DNA of 44,975 bases from Kutzneria sp. 744. GTDB taxonomy: Bacteria > Actinomycetota > Actinomycetes > Mycobacteriales > Pseudonocardiaceae. The translations under genes were made by a program, and so were the position numbers. The stretch is from NCBI RefSeq assembly GCF_000568255.1, contig NZ_KK037166.1, forward strand, positions 2,347,527-2,392,501, written 5' to 3'. How positions within the stretch are numbered: position 1 is the first letter of the stretch; each line of letters starts with the position of its first letter. The notes beneath the pieces are model-generated. The model saw only the letters and a program-made list of their open reading frames with translations. It was not told the origin of the DNA and made no database searches. Below, piece after piece: positions 35,390 to 43,468 of the stretch.

Positions 35390-36142
35390 ATGCTGAGCGA
35401 GGTGGCCGACGGCGTCTGGGTGCGGCAGAGCGAGTGGGTGCAGAGCAACGCCACCGTGGTGCGCGGGGACGACGGAGTGATCCTGGTCGACCCCGGCATC
35501 TCCGGCGCCGACCTCGACCAGCTCGCCGACGACATCGACGGGCTGGGACTGCCCGTGGTCGCCGGGTTCTCCACCCATCCGCACTGGGACCACCTGCTCT
35601 GGCATTCCCGCTTCGGCGACGTTCCGCGCTACGCCACCGCCGCCAACGCCCAGCTGGCCGCCCAGGCCCGCGAACGGGCGCAGGCCATGGCCACCGAGAG
35701 CACGGTCGGCGTCCCGCTCGACCTGGTCGCCCTGCTCACCCCGCTGCCGGCCGACGGCGGACCCATACCGGGCGAGATCATCGAGCACGGCGCCCACGCC
35801 ATCGGCCACGCCGCGATCCTGCTGGCCGACCGTGGCGTCCTCATCGCCGGCGACATGCTCTCCGACGTCCTGATCCCGCTGTTCGACCCGCGCCGCACCG
35901 GTCAGCTGGCCGCCTACACCGCCTCCCTCGAACTCCTCGGCCAGGCCGCCCAGCAGGTCGACGTCCTGATCCCCGGCCACGGCACCGTCGCCACAGGTCC
36001 CGAGGTGGCCGCCCGCTTCGCCGCCGACTGCACCTACCTCGACGCCCTGCGGCAGGGCACCGACCCCGTCGATCCGCGCCTTGACCAGGACTGGCTCGCC
36101 CGCCCCCATCAGGCGAACCTCGCGCAGGCCCAGCAGGCGTGA
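35390..36142 (+). CDS. metallo-beta-lactamase-fold hydrolase
   Basis: 250 residues. THPHWDH at 62-68 is the HxHxDH metal site, followed by GHAAILLADRGVLIAGDMLSD (further metal His and Asp) and LIPGHGTVATGP with the final His. The fold covers glyoxalase II-like thioesterases, lactonases and others; there is no signal peptide. It shares the TetR operator with the operon, so it may hydrolyse a thioester or lactone of the same pathway. The ribosome site before the ATG is weak. Confidence 0.88.
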   Translation: MLSEVADGVWVRQSEWVQSNATVVRGDDGVILVDPGISGADLDQLADDIDGLGLPVVAGFSTHPHWDHLLWHSRFGDVPRYATAANAQLAAQARERAQAMATESTVGVPLDLVALLTPLPADGGPIPGEIIEHGAHAIGHAAILLADRGVLIAGDMLSDVLIPLFDPRRTGQLAAYTASLELLGQAAQQVDVLIPGHGTVATGPEVAARFAADCTYLDALRQGTDPVDPRLDQDWLARPHQANLAQAQQA

Positions 36143-36218
36143 TTTTCGCGGCCGGTGTCGATCGGGGCGCCGTCCGTTCGTGTAGAGGGTGAGAATCCAC
36201 CTCAAGGAGGCGCTCACC

Positions 36219-36557
36219 ATGAAGAACTACCTGCTCAGCGTGTACCAGCCGGATGGCCCGACCCCCGGCCCCGAGGTGCTGGGGCCGATCATGACGACCG
36301 TGGCGGCCCTGAAGGAGGAGATGCGGGCGGCCGAGGCGTGGGTGTTCGACGGTGGGCTGTTCCCGCCGGACACCGCGACCGTGGTGCGGGTGACCGACGG
36401 CGACGTCGGCATGACCGACGGCCCGTACGTGGAGGGCAAGGAACACCTGGGCGGCTTCACCATCGTGCGGGCGGCGGACCTGGACGCGGCGCTGGAGTGG
36501 GGACGCAAGCTGGCCGCGGCGACGACGTTGCCGATCGAGGTCCGACCGTTCCAGTGA
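36219..36557 (+). CDS. YCII/DGPF-domain protein
   Basis: 112 residues from the ATG of [14 protein letters not shown], with AAGGAGG at 8 bases (an open extension to 36189 is not coding). [18 protein letters not shown] is the DGPF signature of the YCII-like family. Such proteins are consistently encoded next to ECF42 sigma factors, as here, with the gene overlapping the sigma gene by four bases (GTGA). Their biochemical role is not established. Confidence 0.93.
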   Translation: MKNYLLSVYQPDGPTPGPEVLGPIMTTVAALKEEMRAAEAWVFDGGLFPPDTATVVRVTDGDVGMTDGPYVEGKEHLGGFTIVRAADLDAALEWGRKLAAATTLPIEVRPFQ

Positions 36558-37741
36558 GCGTCGAGGGCGTGTTCGCGGCGGAGTACGGGCGGGCGGTCGC
36601 GGTCCTGGTCCGGGTGTTCGGCGACATCGACGTGGCGGAGGAGGCCGTGCAGGAGGCCTTCGCGACGGCGGTACGGAAGTGGCCGGAGACCGGCACGCCG
36701 CCGAGCCCGGCGGGCTGGATCATCACGACGGCCCGGCACGCGGCGATCGACCGGCTGCGCCGGGAGTCGTCCCGGCAGGACCGTCACGCCCAAGCGGCGC
36801 TGTTGCACGCCAACGACTTCGTGGAGGAGGGGCCGGTGCGGGACGAGCGGCTGCGGCTGATCTTCACCTGCTGCCACCCGGCGCTGGCCCCGTCCACGCG
36901 GGTGGCGCTGACCCTGCGGCTGCTGGGCGGTCTGGCCACGCCGGCCATCGCGCGGGCGTTCCTGGTGCCGGAAAAGACCATGGCGCAACGGATCGTCCGC
37001 GCGAAGGCGAAGATCCGCGACGCCGGCATCCCCTATCGGGTGCCGCGCGACGCCGACCTCCCCGACCGGCTGCGGGCCGTGCTCGCGGTGCTGTACCTGA
37101 TCTTCACCGAGGGACACACCGCGAGCTCGGGCGCGGAGCTCGTCCGGGACGACCTGTGCGCGGAGGCGATCCGGCTGGCCCGGGTGCTGACCGAGCTGAT
37201 GCCCGACGAGCCCGAGGCGTGGGGTCTGCTGGCGCTGATGCTGCTCGTGCACTCCCGCCGCGACGCCCGCACCACGCCGTCCGGCGACCTCGTGCTGCTG
37301 GCCGACCAGGATCGCAACCGATGGGACGCCCGGCTCGTCGCCGAGGGGCAGGCCATCGTGCGCCGGTGCCTGCGCTGGCGGCGGCCCGGCCCGTACCAGA
37401 TCCAGGCCGCGATCAACGCCGTGCACAGCGATCCCCCGACCGACTGGGGCCAGATCGTCCAGCTGTACGACCAGCTCCTGCACTTCACGCCCACGCCCGT
37501 TGTCGCGCTGCACCGGGCGGTGGCGGTCGCCGAGGTGTCCGGGCCCGCGACGGCTTTGGACCTCGTCGACGACCTGGAACTGCCGTCGTACCACGTGTTC
37601 CACCTCGTGCGGGCGGACCTGCTGCGGCGCCTGAACCGCGGGCACGAGGCGGCCGATGCCTACCGCCGGGCCATCGGCCTCACGGAGAACACGACGGAGC
37701 GGGCCTTCCTGACCCTCCGGCTTCAGGAGCTGAGCGCCTGA
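36554..37741 (+). CDS. ECF42-type RNA polymerase sigma factor
   Basis: 395 residues from the GTG overlapping the DGPF stop. Region 2 ([56 protein letters not shown]) and region 4 ([39 protein letters not shown]) are followed by a 200-residue C-terminal TPR-like extension ([35 protein letters not shown]), the mark of ECF42. In this group the extension is needed for activity, the partner is DGPF, and no anti-sigma factor is known. Both conditions are met here. Confidence 0.93.
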   Translation: MSVEGVFAAEYGRAVAVLVRVFGDIDVAEEAVQEAFATAVRKWPETGTPPSPAGWIITTARHAAIDRLRRESSRQDRHAQAALLHANDFVEEGPVRDERLRLIFTCCHPALAPSTRVALTLRLLGGLATPAIARAFLVPEKTMAQRIVRAKAKIRDAGIPYRVPRDADLPDRLRAVLAVLYLIFTEGHTASSGAELVRDDLCAEAIRLARVLTELMPDEPEAWGLLALMLLVHSRRDARTTPSGDLVLLADQDRNRWDARLVAEGQAIVRRCLRWRRPGPYQIQAAINAVHSDPPTDWGQIVQLYDQLLHFTPTPVVALHRAVAVAEVSGPATALDLVDDLELPSYHVFHLVRADLLRRLNRGHEAADAYRRAIGLTENTTERAFLTLRLQELSA

Positions 37742-37810
37742 CGCAGCTCGGCCACGTCGTCGTTGTCCATCGGACCCGAACCCCAGGCACCCCTGACAAC
37801 ACCGGATCGC

Positions 37811-38815
37811 TCACTCGGCGATCTCGGACAGCGCTTCGCGCGGTCGGCGGAGCAGGGCCCACAGCACCCAGCCGACGCCGATCACCAGCACCAGGCTGAT
37901 CAGCCGGTACAGGATCACCCCGGCGACGGCGTCGTCGATCGGCGTGCCGCCGGCCACCAGACCCAGCGTCAGCGCCCCGTCCACAACGCCGAGGCCACCG
38001 GGCACCAGCGGCACGCTGGCCGCGGCCATACCGGCCGTGTACGCCACGAAGATCTGCGCGACCGACAGGCCCTGCGCGCCGGCGGCGAGGCAGCACAGGC
38101 CGAAGCACACGGCGTCCAGCAGCCAGTTCCCGGCGGCGAAGCCCATCGCCACCCGCAGGTCCCGGGTGGACATCCGGATCACCGACAGTTGCTCGACGGC
38201 GCCGCTGACCAGGCGCGTGCCTCGCTCCGCGGACCGCCCGGTGACCCGGGCGAAACCGGTCAACACCTTGCCGCACAACCAAAGCAGCCAGTTCGGGTGC
38301 TGCACGAACGTGCGCAGGCAGACGGCGAGGCCGATCGCCACGACCACGTCGCCGGCCAGCGCGAGCCAGCCGTGGCCGCCGCGGGTCAGCACCCCGCCGA
38401 CCGCGCCGATGAGAATCAGGGTTCCGGTGGACAGCAGGCCACTGACCGCGACCGCCCAGGACGCCACCGCCGACGTCGCCCCGAATCGCCGCATCTGGGA
38501 GAAGTTGAACGCGGTGGAGAAGACAGGACCACCCGGCAGGGTGACGCTCAGGGAGTGGGCGGCATAGGCGAGGGCGACCGCGCGCTGGATCGGCACCAGC
38601 GTCCCGGCAGCGCGCAGCAGGCGGCGTTGCATGCGGGCGAACAGGCTCATCGAGCCCAGATCGGCGAGCACCGCGAGGCCGAGCAATGACCAGTTCGGCG
38701 TCCGGAGGTGGGCGAGCGCCGAGGCCAGGCTGGGAGCCCCGTACCAGAGTTCAACGGCGAGCAGGACGAGCGCGAGACCGGTGGCGATGATCTTGATCCG
38801 GCGCACCGCGGGCAT
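37811..38815 (-). CDS. YbhN/LPG-synthase-like integral membrane protein (UPF0104)
   Basis: 334 residues from the ATG of MPAVRRIKIIATGLAL; the open frame upstream is antisense shadow. Six to eight membrane helices are visible, with the family's hallmark segments SLSVTLPGGPVFSTAF and AAASVPLVPGGLGVVDGALT near the ends. It resembles the flippase half of lysylphosphatidylglycerol synthase but lacks the aminoacyl-transferase half. Function unknown, probably lipid or polyprenyl handling at the membrane. Convergent with the ECF42 gene. Confidence 0.88.
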   Translation of the reverse strand: MPAVRRIKIIATGLALVLLAVELWYGAPSLASALAHLRTPNWSLLGLAVLADLGSMSLFARMQRRLLRAAGTLVPIQRAVALAYAAHSLSVTLPGGPVFSTAFNFSQMRRFGATSAVASWAVAVSGLLSTGTLILIGAVGGVLTRGGHGWLALAGDVVVAIGLAVCLRTFVQHPNWLLWLCGKVLTGFARVTGRSAERGTRLVSGAVEQLSVIRMSTRDLRVAMGFAAGNWLLDAVCFGLCCLAAGAQGLSVAQIFVAYTAGMAAASVPLVPGGLGVVDGALTLGLVAGGTPIDDAVAGVILYRLISLVLVIGVGWVLWALLRRPREALSEIAE

Positions 38816-38847
38816 CCGGCGATGGTAGTCGGGCCGGACCGGACCGC

Positions 38848-39198
38848 TCAGGAAGCGACGGCGTGGCGCAGCAGGACCGTGCCGGGGGTGCGGTCGTCGG
38901 GGAGGCTGAGGAGTTCGGCCAGGACCTCGCCGGCGGGGCCGGCGGAGCGCCAGGTGATGCGGGTGGGGGTGAGGAAGTTCGTCTCGTCGCCGGGCATGCG
39001 GGTGGCGACGACGTCGTCCTCGCCGCGCAGCCACACGACGTCGATGACGTTGTGGTGGGCCCGCACACCGATGACGGCGACGACATGGCCGTCGGGATTG
39101 CGGGGGTGCATGAAGCGGAACCCGCGGGTGACCAGCTCGGCCAGGCGCAGGTCGGTTGAGCTCGGAGCCTCAGTGGTGGGAGTCATCGAATTCGCCAT
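38848..39198 (-). CDS. small conserved-looking protein of unknown function beside the XRE gene
   Basis: 116 residues from the ATG of MANSMTPTTEAP (an ATG four codons later is equally possible, with GGAG better placed). It has a beta-rich look (HVVAVIGVRAHHNVIDVVWL; TRITWRSAGPAGEVLAELLS). It is not a DUF397 protein, the usual partner of XRE/DUF5753 regulators, but occupies that position on the same strand after the regulator. I do not recognise a family. Confidence 0.65.
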   Translation of the reverse strand: MANSMTPTTEAPSSTDLRLAELVTRGFRFMHPRNPDGHVVAVIGVRAHHNVIDVVWLRGEDDVVATRMPGDETNFLTPTRITWRSAGPAGEVLAELLSLPDDRTPGTVLLRHAVAS

Positions 39199-39342
39199 TC
39201 TCCGGGGGCGGCCGCGGCGACGGTCGGGCCAGCCGGGTAGCAGCTGAACACGCTCGTGCACCGAACAGCGGCCCCCATGGGGCGCGCGGCGTGTACGTCG
39301 GCCATGCTCCCCAGCCTCCAGACCTACGTTCGGGCTTGCAGC

Positions 39343-39398
39343 TGCACGTGCATCTGAGCGCTGCGTCACACTAGCACGACCACATGCACGTGCATCTG
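39343..39398. promoter_or_regulatory. twin operator-like repeats TGCACGTGCATCTG
   Basis: Identical 14-base repeats at 39343-39356 and 39385-39398, 42 bases apart (four helical turns). Each contains the palindrome TGCACGTGCA; the right copy extends to ATGCACGTGCAT. They lie between the XRE gene and the small downstream gene, upstream of the latter. Confidence 0.7.
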
Positions 39399-39443
39399 CG
39401 CGACACCGAAGTTGGGCCGGTGGGGTGATCTTCCGCGGGAGGG

Positions 39444-40349
39444 CTAAAGCGCGTCCATGACTTCGCCCAGGGAACGCCGGCTGCGCTCAGGCGTCTCGGC
39501 GTCGACCATGAGCCGGTCGACGACCCGGCTGTACTGCTCGATCTCCTGCCGCTTGTCCAGGTACAGGGCGCCGGTCAGGTGCTCGATGTAGACCAGGTTG
39601 GGCAGCTCGGGCTCGGCGAACCGCAGCATTGTGAACGATCCCTCGGCCGCGTACCCGCTCAGATCGAACGGAACCACCTGAATGGTGATGTTGGGCCGCT
39701 TGGTGAACTCGATCAGCCGCTTGAGCTGGGCCCGCATCACCTCCTTGCCGCCGATCGGCCGGTGCAGCACCGACTCGTCGAGCACGGCCCACAGCCGAGG
39801 CGCGTTGGATCTGGTCAGCAGCTCCTGCCGCTTCATGCGCAGCCGCACGCGGCGCTCGACGACGTCGCTGGCCGACTCGGGCCGGCCGCGGGTGGCGATG
39901 GCCCGCGCGTAGTCCTCGGTCTGCAGCAGCCCAGGCACGAACTGGGACTCGTAGGTCTGGATGCGGGCCGCGGACTCCTCCAGGCCGACGTAGTCCTGGA
40001 ACCAGTCGGGCATCAGGTCGGTGAAGCGGTGCCACCAGCCGGGCTCGTTGGACCGCTTGACCATGTCGAGGAAGACCTCGCGCTCGCCGGGATCGTCCAC
40101 CCCGTACAGCGAGAGCAGATCGGCGACGTCGCGCTCCTTGAAGCTGACGCGCCCGAGCTCAAGACGGCTGATCTTGGACTCGGAGCCGCGGATGGCGTAG
40201 CCGGCGTCGGCCCGGGTGATCTCCGCCGCCTCGCGCAGCCGACGCAGCTGCGAGCCGAGCACGATCCGCCGCGCGGTCGGCCCTGCACCGTGTTCAACCG
40301 AGCGGCCATTACCACTTTCGGATGAATTGGTGGGGTCAATCGCGCCCAT
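39444..40349 (-). CDS. XRE-family regulator with DUF5753 domain
   Basis: 301 residues; the ATG has GGAGGAG at 6 bases. The HTH is at about 28-80 (GSQLRRLREAAEITRADAGY; SESKISRLELGRVSFKERDV), then DUF5753 (PGWWHRFTDLMPDWFQDYVG; YESQFVPGLLQTEDYARAIA; NITIQVVPFDLSGYAAEGSF; LPNLVYIEHLTGALYLD). This streptomycete-type group (WhiJ-like) usually pairs with a DUF397 protein, which is not present here. It probably binds the twin repeats downstream and controls the neighbouring small gene or itself. Confidence 0.93.
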   Translation of the reverse strand: MGAIDPTNSSESGNGRSVEHGAGPTARRIVLGSQLRRLREAAEITRADAGYAIRGSESKISRLELGRVSFKERDVADLLSLYGVDDPGEREVFLDMVKRSNEPGWWHRFTDLMPDWFQDYVGLEESAARIQTYESQFVPGLLQTEDYARAIATRGRPESASDVVERRVRLRMKRQELLTRSNAPRLWAVLDESVLHRPIGGKEVMRAQLKRLIEFTKRPNITIQVVPFDLSGYAAEGSFTMLRFAEPELPNLVYIEHLTGALYLDKRQEIEQYSRVVDRLMVDAETPERSRRSLGEVMDAL

Positions 40350-40568
40350 TCCGGCTCCTCCCTCACGCCCTCGAAACCCGGGTCGCCCCGGCTGCCCGGC
40401 CCCGCTCCAGGTGCTTCCATCAGGGCCTTTTGCCGGCGAACCCGACTACTCAACGTACACCGAGGCGGGCCGAGCCCGACAGCGCACCGCCGTTTACCGC
40501 AGTGGTGGCGCACCAATAGGCTTACTCGCTCGGTTGTCGGAACCACCCTGACGGTCTGCGAGGCGGAG

Positions 40569-41384
40569 ATGCCCACTCCCAAAGCACCAGTTCACATCGA
40601 CACGACCAAGGCCAGCATTGCCCGCGTCTACGACGCCTTCCTGAACGGGAAGGACAACTACGAGGTCGACCGGGAGGTGTTCCGGCGGGTGAAGTCGGTC
40701 GCCCCGGAGGCGGCGCTGCTGGCCATCGACAACCGGAACTTCCTGATCCGCGCGACCCGGTTCATCGCCAGCCAGACCAACATCACCCAGTACCTGGACT
40801 GCGGGTCGGGCCTGCCCACGGCGGAGAACACCCACCAGGTGGCGCAGCGGCTCAACCCCGACTCCAAGGTCGTCTACGTGGACAACGACCCGGTGGTGAT
40901 CGCGCACGGCCGCGCGCTGCTGGAGGAGAACGAGCAGACCCACTTCAGCGCGGCCGACATCTTCGAGCCGGAGCAGGTGCTGCAGGACGAGGTGGTGCGC
41001 AAGCACATCGACTTCAACGAGCCGCTGGCCCTGTTCCACATGGGCACCATGCACCACTACACCGGCGACCGGGCGCAGGAGATCATGCAGACCTACGTCG
41101 ACGCGCTGCCGTCGGGCTCGTACGTGGGGCTGAGCCACTTCTACGACCCGCAGACCGAGGAGTACAACGAACTGGCCCGCCGCATGGAGGACATGTTCGT
41201 GCACAGCCCGATGGGCAGCGGCGTGTTCCGCACCCGGGCCCAGATCGAGGGCATGTTCCCGGGCCTGGAGATGGTGGAGCCGGGCGTGGTGGAGTGCGTG
41301 CGCTGGTGGCCGGACGGCCCGCAGATCAAGCCGATGGACCCGGTGCAGTACTGCATCGTCGGCGGCATCGGCCGCAAGCCCTAG
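40569..41384 (+). CDS. SAM-dependent methyltransferase (DUF574 family)
   Basis: 271 residues from an ATG just after AGGCGG. DUF574 traits: SIARVYDAFLNGKDNYEVDR at the N-terminus, TQYLDCGSGLPTAENTHQVA (SAM-binding loop), VVYVDNDPVVIAHGRALL (second strand acid), and the C-terminal VECVRWWPDGPQ. The family is abundant in actinomycetes and often sits beside XRE/DUF397-type regulators, as here, divergently. Substrate unknown. Confidence 0.93.
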   Translation: MPTPKAPVHIDTTKASIARVYDAFLNGKDNYEVDREVFRRVKSVAPEAALLAIDNRNFLIRATRFIASQTNITQYLDCGSGLPTAENTHQVAQRLNPDSKVVYVDNDPVVIAHGRALLEENEQTHFSAADIFEPEQVLQDEVVRKHIDFNEPLALFHMGTMHHYTGDRAQEIMQTYVDALPSGSYVGLSHFYDPQTEEYNELARRMEDMFVHSPMGSGVFRTRAQIEGMFPGLEMVEPGVVECVRWWPDGPQIKPMDPVQYCIVGGIGRKP

Positions 41385-41411
41385 TCACAACAGGTTCGTA
41401 GTCACAACAGG
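41382..41411. repeat. 13-base direct repeat spanning two convergent stop codons
   Basis: TAGTCACAACAGG at 41382-41394 and 41399-41411. The first copy holds the TAG of the methyltransferase gene; the second holds the stop of the convergent radical SAM gene (41402-41404). Confidence 0.8.
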
Positions 41412-43327
41412 GTCAACTGCTCCTGGTCGACGCGGTGGACAGGGGCCACCGCGTCGACCGGCAGCGCCCCGGCCGGCCAGGTCGCGTCCTGGTCGCCGGG
41501 CACGCCGGACGGCTCGTTCCTCATGACCTTCGCCGCGAGGCCGTGCTTGCGCACCAACGGTTCCACCCGGGCCGCGAGCCGGTTCCGGTAACGACGGTCC
41601 GCGTAACTCTCGTTGCCGTAGAGCTGGCGGTAGCCAGGGACCAATGACGGGTGTTCCCGTTTCAGCCACTGCGCAAACCATTCTTTCGCACCCGGCCTCA
41701 GATGCAGGGCCAGCGTGCTCACGCCGGTGGCCCCGGCCTCGGCGATCGCGCCGAGCAGATCGTCCAGCTGCTGCTCCGAATCGGTGAGCCCGGGCAGCAC
41801 GGGCGCGATGAACACGCCGCACGGCAGCCCGGCGTCGGTGATCCGGCGGACCAGCTCCAGCCGGGCCTGCGGGGTGGGCGTGCCGGGCTCCAGCGTGCGG
41901 TGGATCTCCTTGTCCAGCAAGGCGATCGACACGCCCAGCCCGACCGGCACCCGCTTGGCCGCCTCGGCCAGCAGCGGGATGTCCCGGGACAGCGTGGTGC
42001 CCTTGGTGAGGATCGAGAACGGGGTGCCGGTGTCGGCCAGCGCCCGGATGATGCCGGGCATCAACCGGTAGCGGCCCTCGGCCCGCTGGTACGGGTCGGT
42101 GTTGGTGCCCATGGCGACGTGCTCACGGGTCCAGCGCGGCGAGGAGAGCTTGGCCCGCAACAGTTCCGCGGCGTTGACCTTGACCACGACCTGGCTGTCG
42201 AAGTCGTGGCCCGAGTCCAGATCGAGATACGTGTGGGTGTTGCGGGCGAAGCAGTTGTGGCTGACGACGCCGTCGGCGATGAAGTCGCCGGTGCCGGTGG
42301 TGATGTCGTAGAGCTGCCGGGTCTCCAGGCGTTCGATGTTCGTGACGATCAGGTCCGCGGCCGGGGCGAGCTCGCCGTCGACGGCGAGGCGGTCGGCCAT
42401 CGCCGGGCCGACGGTCTGCCGGAACCGCAGCCGCTCCCCCAGATCCGCGGTCAGCACCACGGCCCGCCGGTCCTCGCTGACCTGGTGGGAGAAGTCGAGT
42501 TCCTTCAACGCCAGGCAGATCGCGTCCAGCAGCCGGGCGTCGCGGGTGAAGATCCGGGTCACGCCGTCGCGAACGCTGCCCCGGGCGTCGAAGATGCCGG
42601 CCAGCAGACCCTTGTGCCAGTCGAGGCCGGGAGCGAGCGGCAATTCCTCCGGCACGGCCGAGGTGCCGAGCTCGGACAGGTAGCGCTCGGTGCGGTCGAT
42701 GCCCTCGGCGCCGGCCAGCGCGACCCGGAAGCCTTGCGTGCCACCGCCCTGGACCATGCCGCAGAGGTAACCCCGTTGGTAGCTCTCGGTTTCCTCCGGC
42801 GGTAAGGAGAACATCCCCGTGCCGACAAGGCGGGCGCCGACCGTCAGATGTGGACGCATGGAGCCCGTGACGTGCCGCCAGCCGTCGGCGGCGAGGAAGC
42901 GGTGGTCCCCGCTGGCCACGATCTCCGTGCCGTCGTGCAGGGTGATCCGGTAGGCGCGCTTGGTGGTCCGCCAGTGCGCCAACACCTTCGTGCGCACGTA
43001 GCGCCGCTGCGCGCCGACGGCCTGGGTGCCGACGATGTCATCGCCGACTTCCAGCCGTGCCAACGTTTTTGTGCTGCCGTCAGCCAGCAGGATCGGGGTT
43101 TCCCCGTCCAGGCAGTAGACGCAGGCGTGGGTGCAGCCGCGATAGGGGTTGACGGTCCAGCCGAACGGCATGGGCGATCCGCCGGGCACCTTGTTCAGCA
43201 CGCTCTTGGCCCGCACCTCATGGAAGACCACGCCGGCGAACTCCGGCGAGCGCACCGACCTGATCAACCCGGACAGGCCCAGCAGGGCAGGTTCGTCGCG
43301 GTCCACCCGTTGCTCGTCCCATCGCAC
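41402..43327 (-). CDS. intein-containing Rv2578c-family radical SAM protein
   Basis: 641 residues from a GTG (VRWDEQRVDRDE), chosen because family members begin with an RW segment; an ATG six codons upstream lies inside the SOS box. The host protein (354 residues after splicing) has GFTVN-type and YRGCTHACVY segments, then FARNTHTYLDLD and GTNTDPYQRAEGRYRLMPGI. The cluster motif C65-x3-C69-x2-C is completed only after splicing: the intein (residues 72-358) ends one residue before the third cysteine. The family is tied to the mycobacterial SOS-linked locus Rv2578c; its reaction is unknown. A perfect SOS box precedes the gene, so DNA-damage induction is likely. Confidence 0.93.
   Translation of the reverse strand: MRWDEQRVDRDEPALLGLSGLIRSVRSPEFAGVVFHEVRAKSVLNKVPGGSPMPFGWTVNPYRGCTHACVYCLDGETPILLADGSTKTLARLEVGDDIVGTQAVGAQRRYVRTKVLAHWRTTKRAYRITLHDGTEIVASGDHRFLAADGWRHVTGSMRPHLTVGARLVGTGMFSLPPEETESYQRGYLCGMVQGGGTQGFRVALAGAEGIDRTERYLSELGTSAVPEELPLAPGLDWHKGLLAGIFDARGSVRDGVTRIFTRDARLLDAICLALKELDFSHQVSEDRRAVVLTADLGERLRFRQTVGPAMADRLAVDGELAPAADLIVTNIERLETRQLYDITTGTGDFIADGVVSHNCFARNTHTYLDLDSGHDFDSQVVVKVNAAELLRAKLSSPRWTREHVAMGTNTDPYQRAEGRYRLMPGIIRALADTGTPFSILTKGTTLSRDIPLLAEAAKRVPVGLGVSIALLDKEIHRTLEPGTPTPQARLELVRRITDAGLPCGVFIAPVLPGLTDSEQQLDDLLGAIAEAGATGVSTLALHLRPGAKEWFAQWLKREHPSLVPGYRQLYGNESYADRRYRNRLAARVEPLVRKHGLAAKVMRNEPSGVPGDQDATWPAGALPVDAVAPVHRVDQEQLTLL
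42254..43114 (-). other. intein with degenerate LAGLIDADG endonuclease
   Basis: 287 residues, from Cys 72 (CLDGETPILLADG, block A) to VVSHN at 354-358, with Cys as the +1 residue. Block B (ASGDHRFLAADG, H142) and block F (QLYDITTGTGDFIADG) are in place, so splicing should work. The two LAGLIDADG-like helices read LCGMVQGGG (188-196) and LAGIFDARG (242-250). The eighth position, which carries the catalytic acid, is Gly and Arg, so the endonuclease should be dead. Confidence 0.92.
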
Positions 43328-43335
43328 CCCAGCAG

Positions 43336-43351
43336 TCGAACACATGTTCGA
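43336..43351. promoter_or_regulatory. LexA SOS box
   Basis: TCGAACACATGTTCGA is a perfect match to the actinobacterial SOS consensus TCGAAC-N4-GTTCGA. It lies 9 bases before the GTG of the radical SAM gene and 117 bases before the divergent YibE/F-like gene. Confidence 0.88.
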
Positions 43352-43468
43352 TCGAACGTCAACCGGATCGGCGTCCGGAGCAACCGAACAGGTGGTTCGG
43401 GAGTCTGCCCCGACATGAAAGACCGCACCCGAGTCGGGCCCCGCACGGGGACCAGTCAGGATGTGGGG

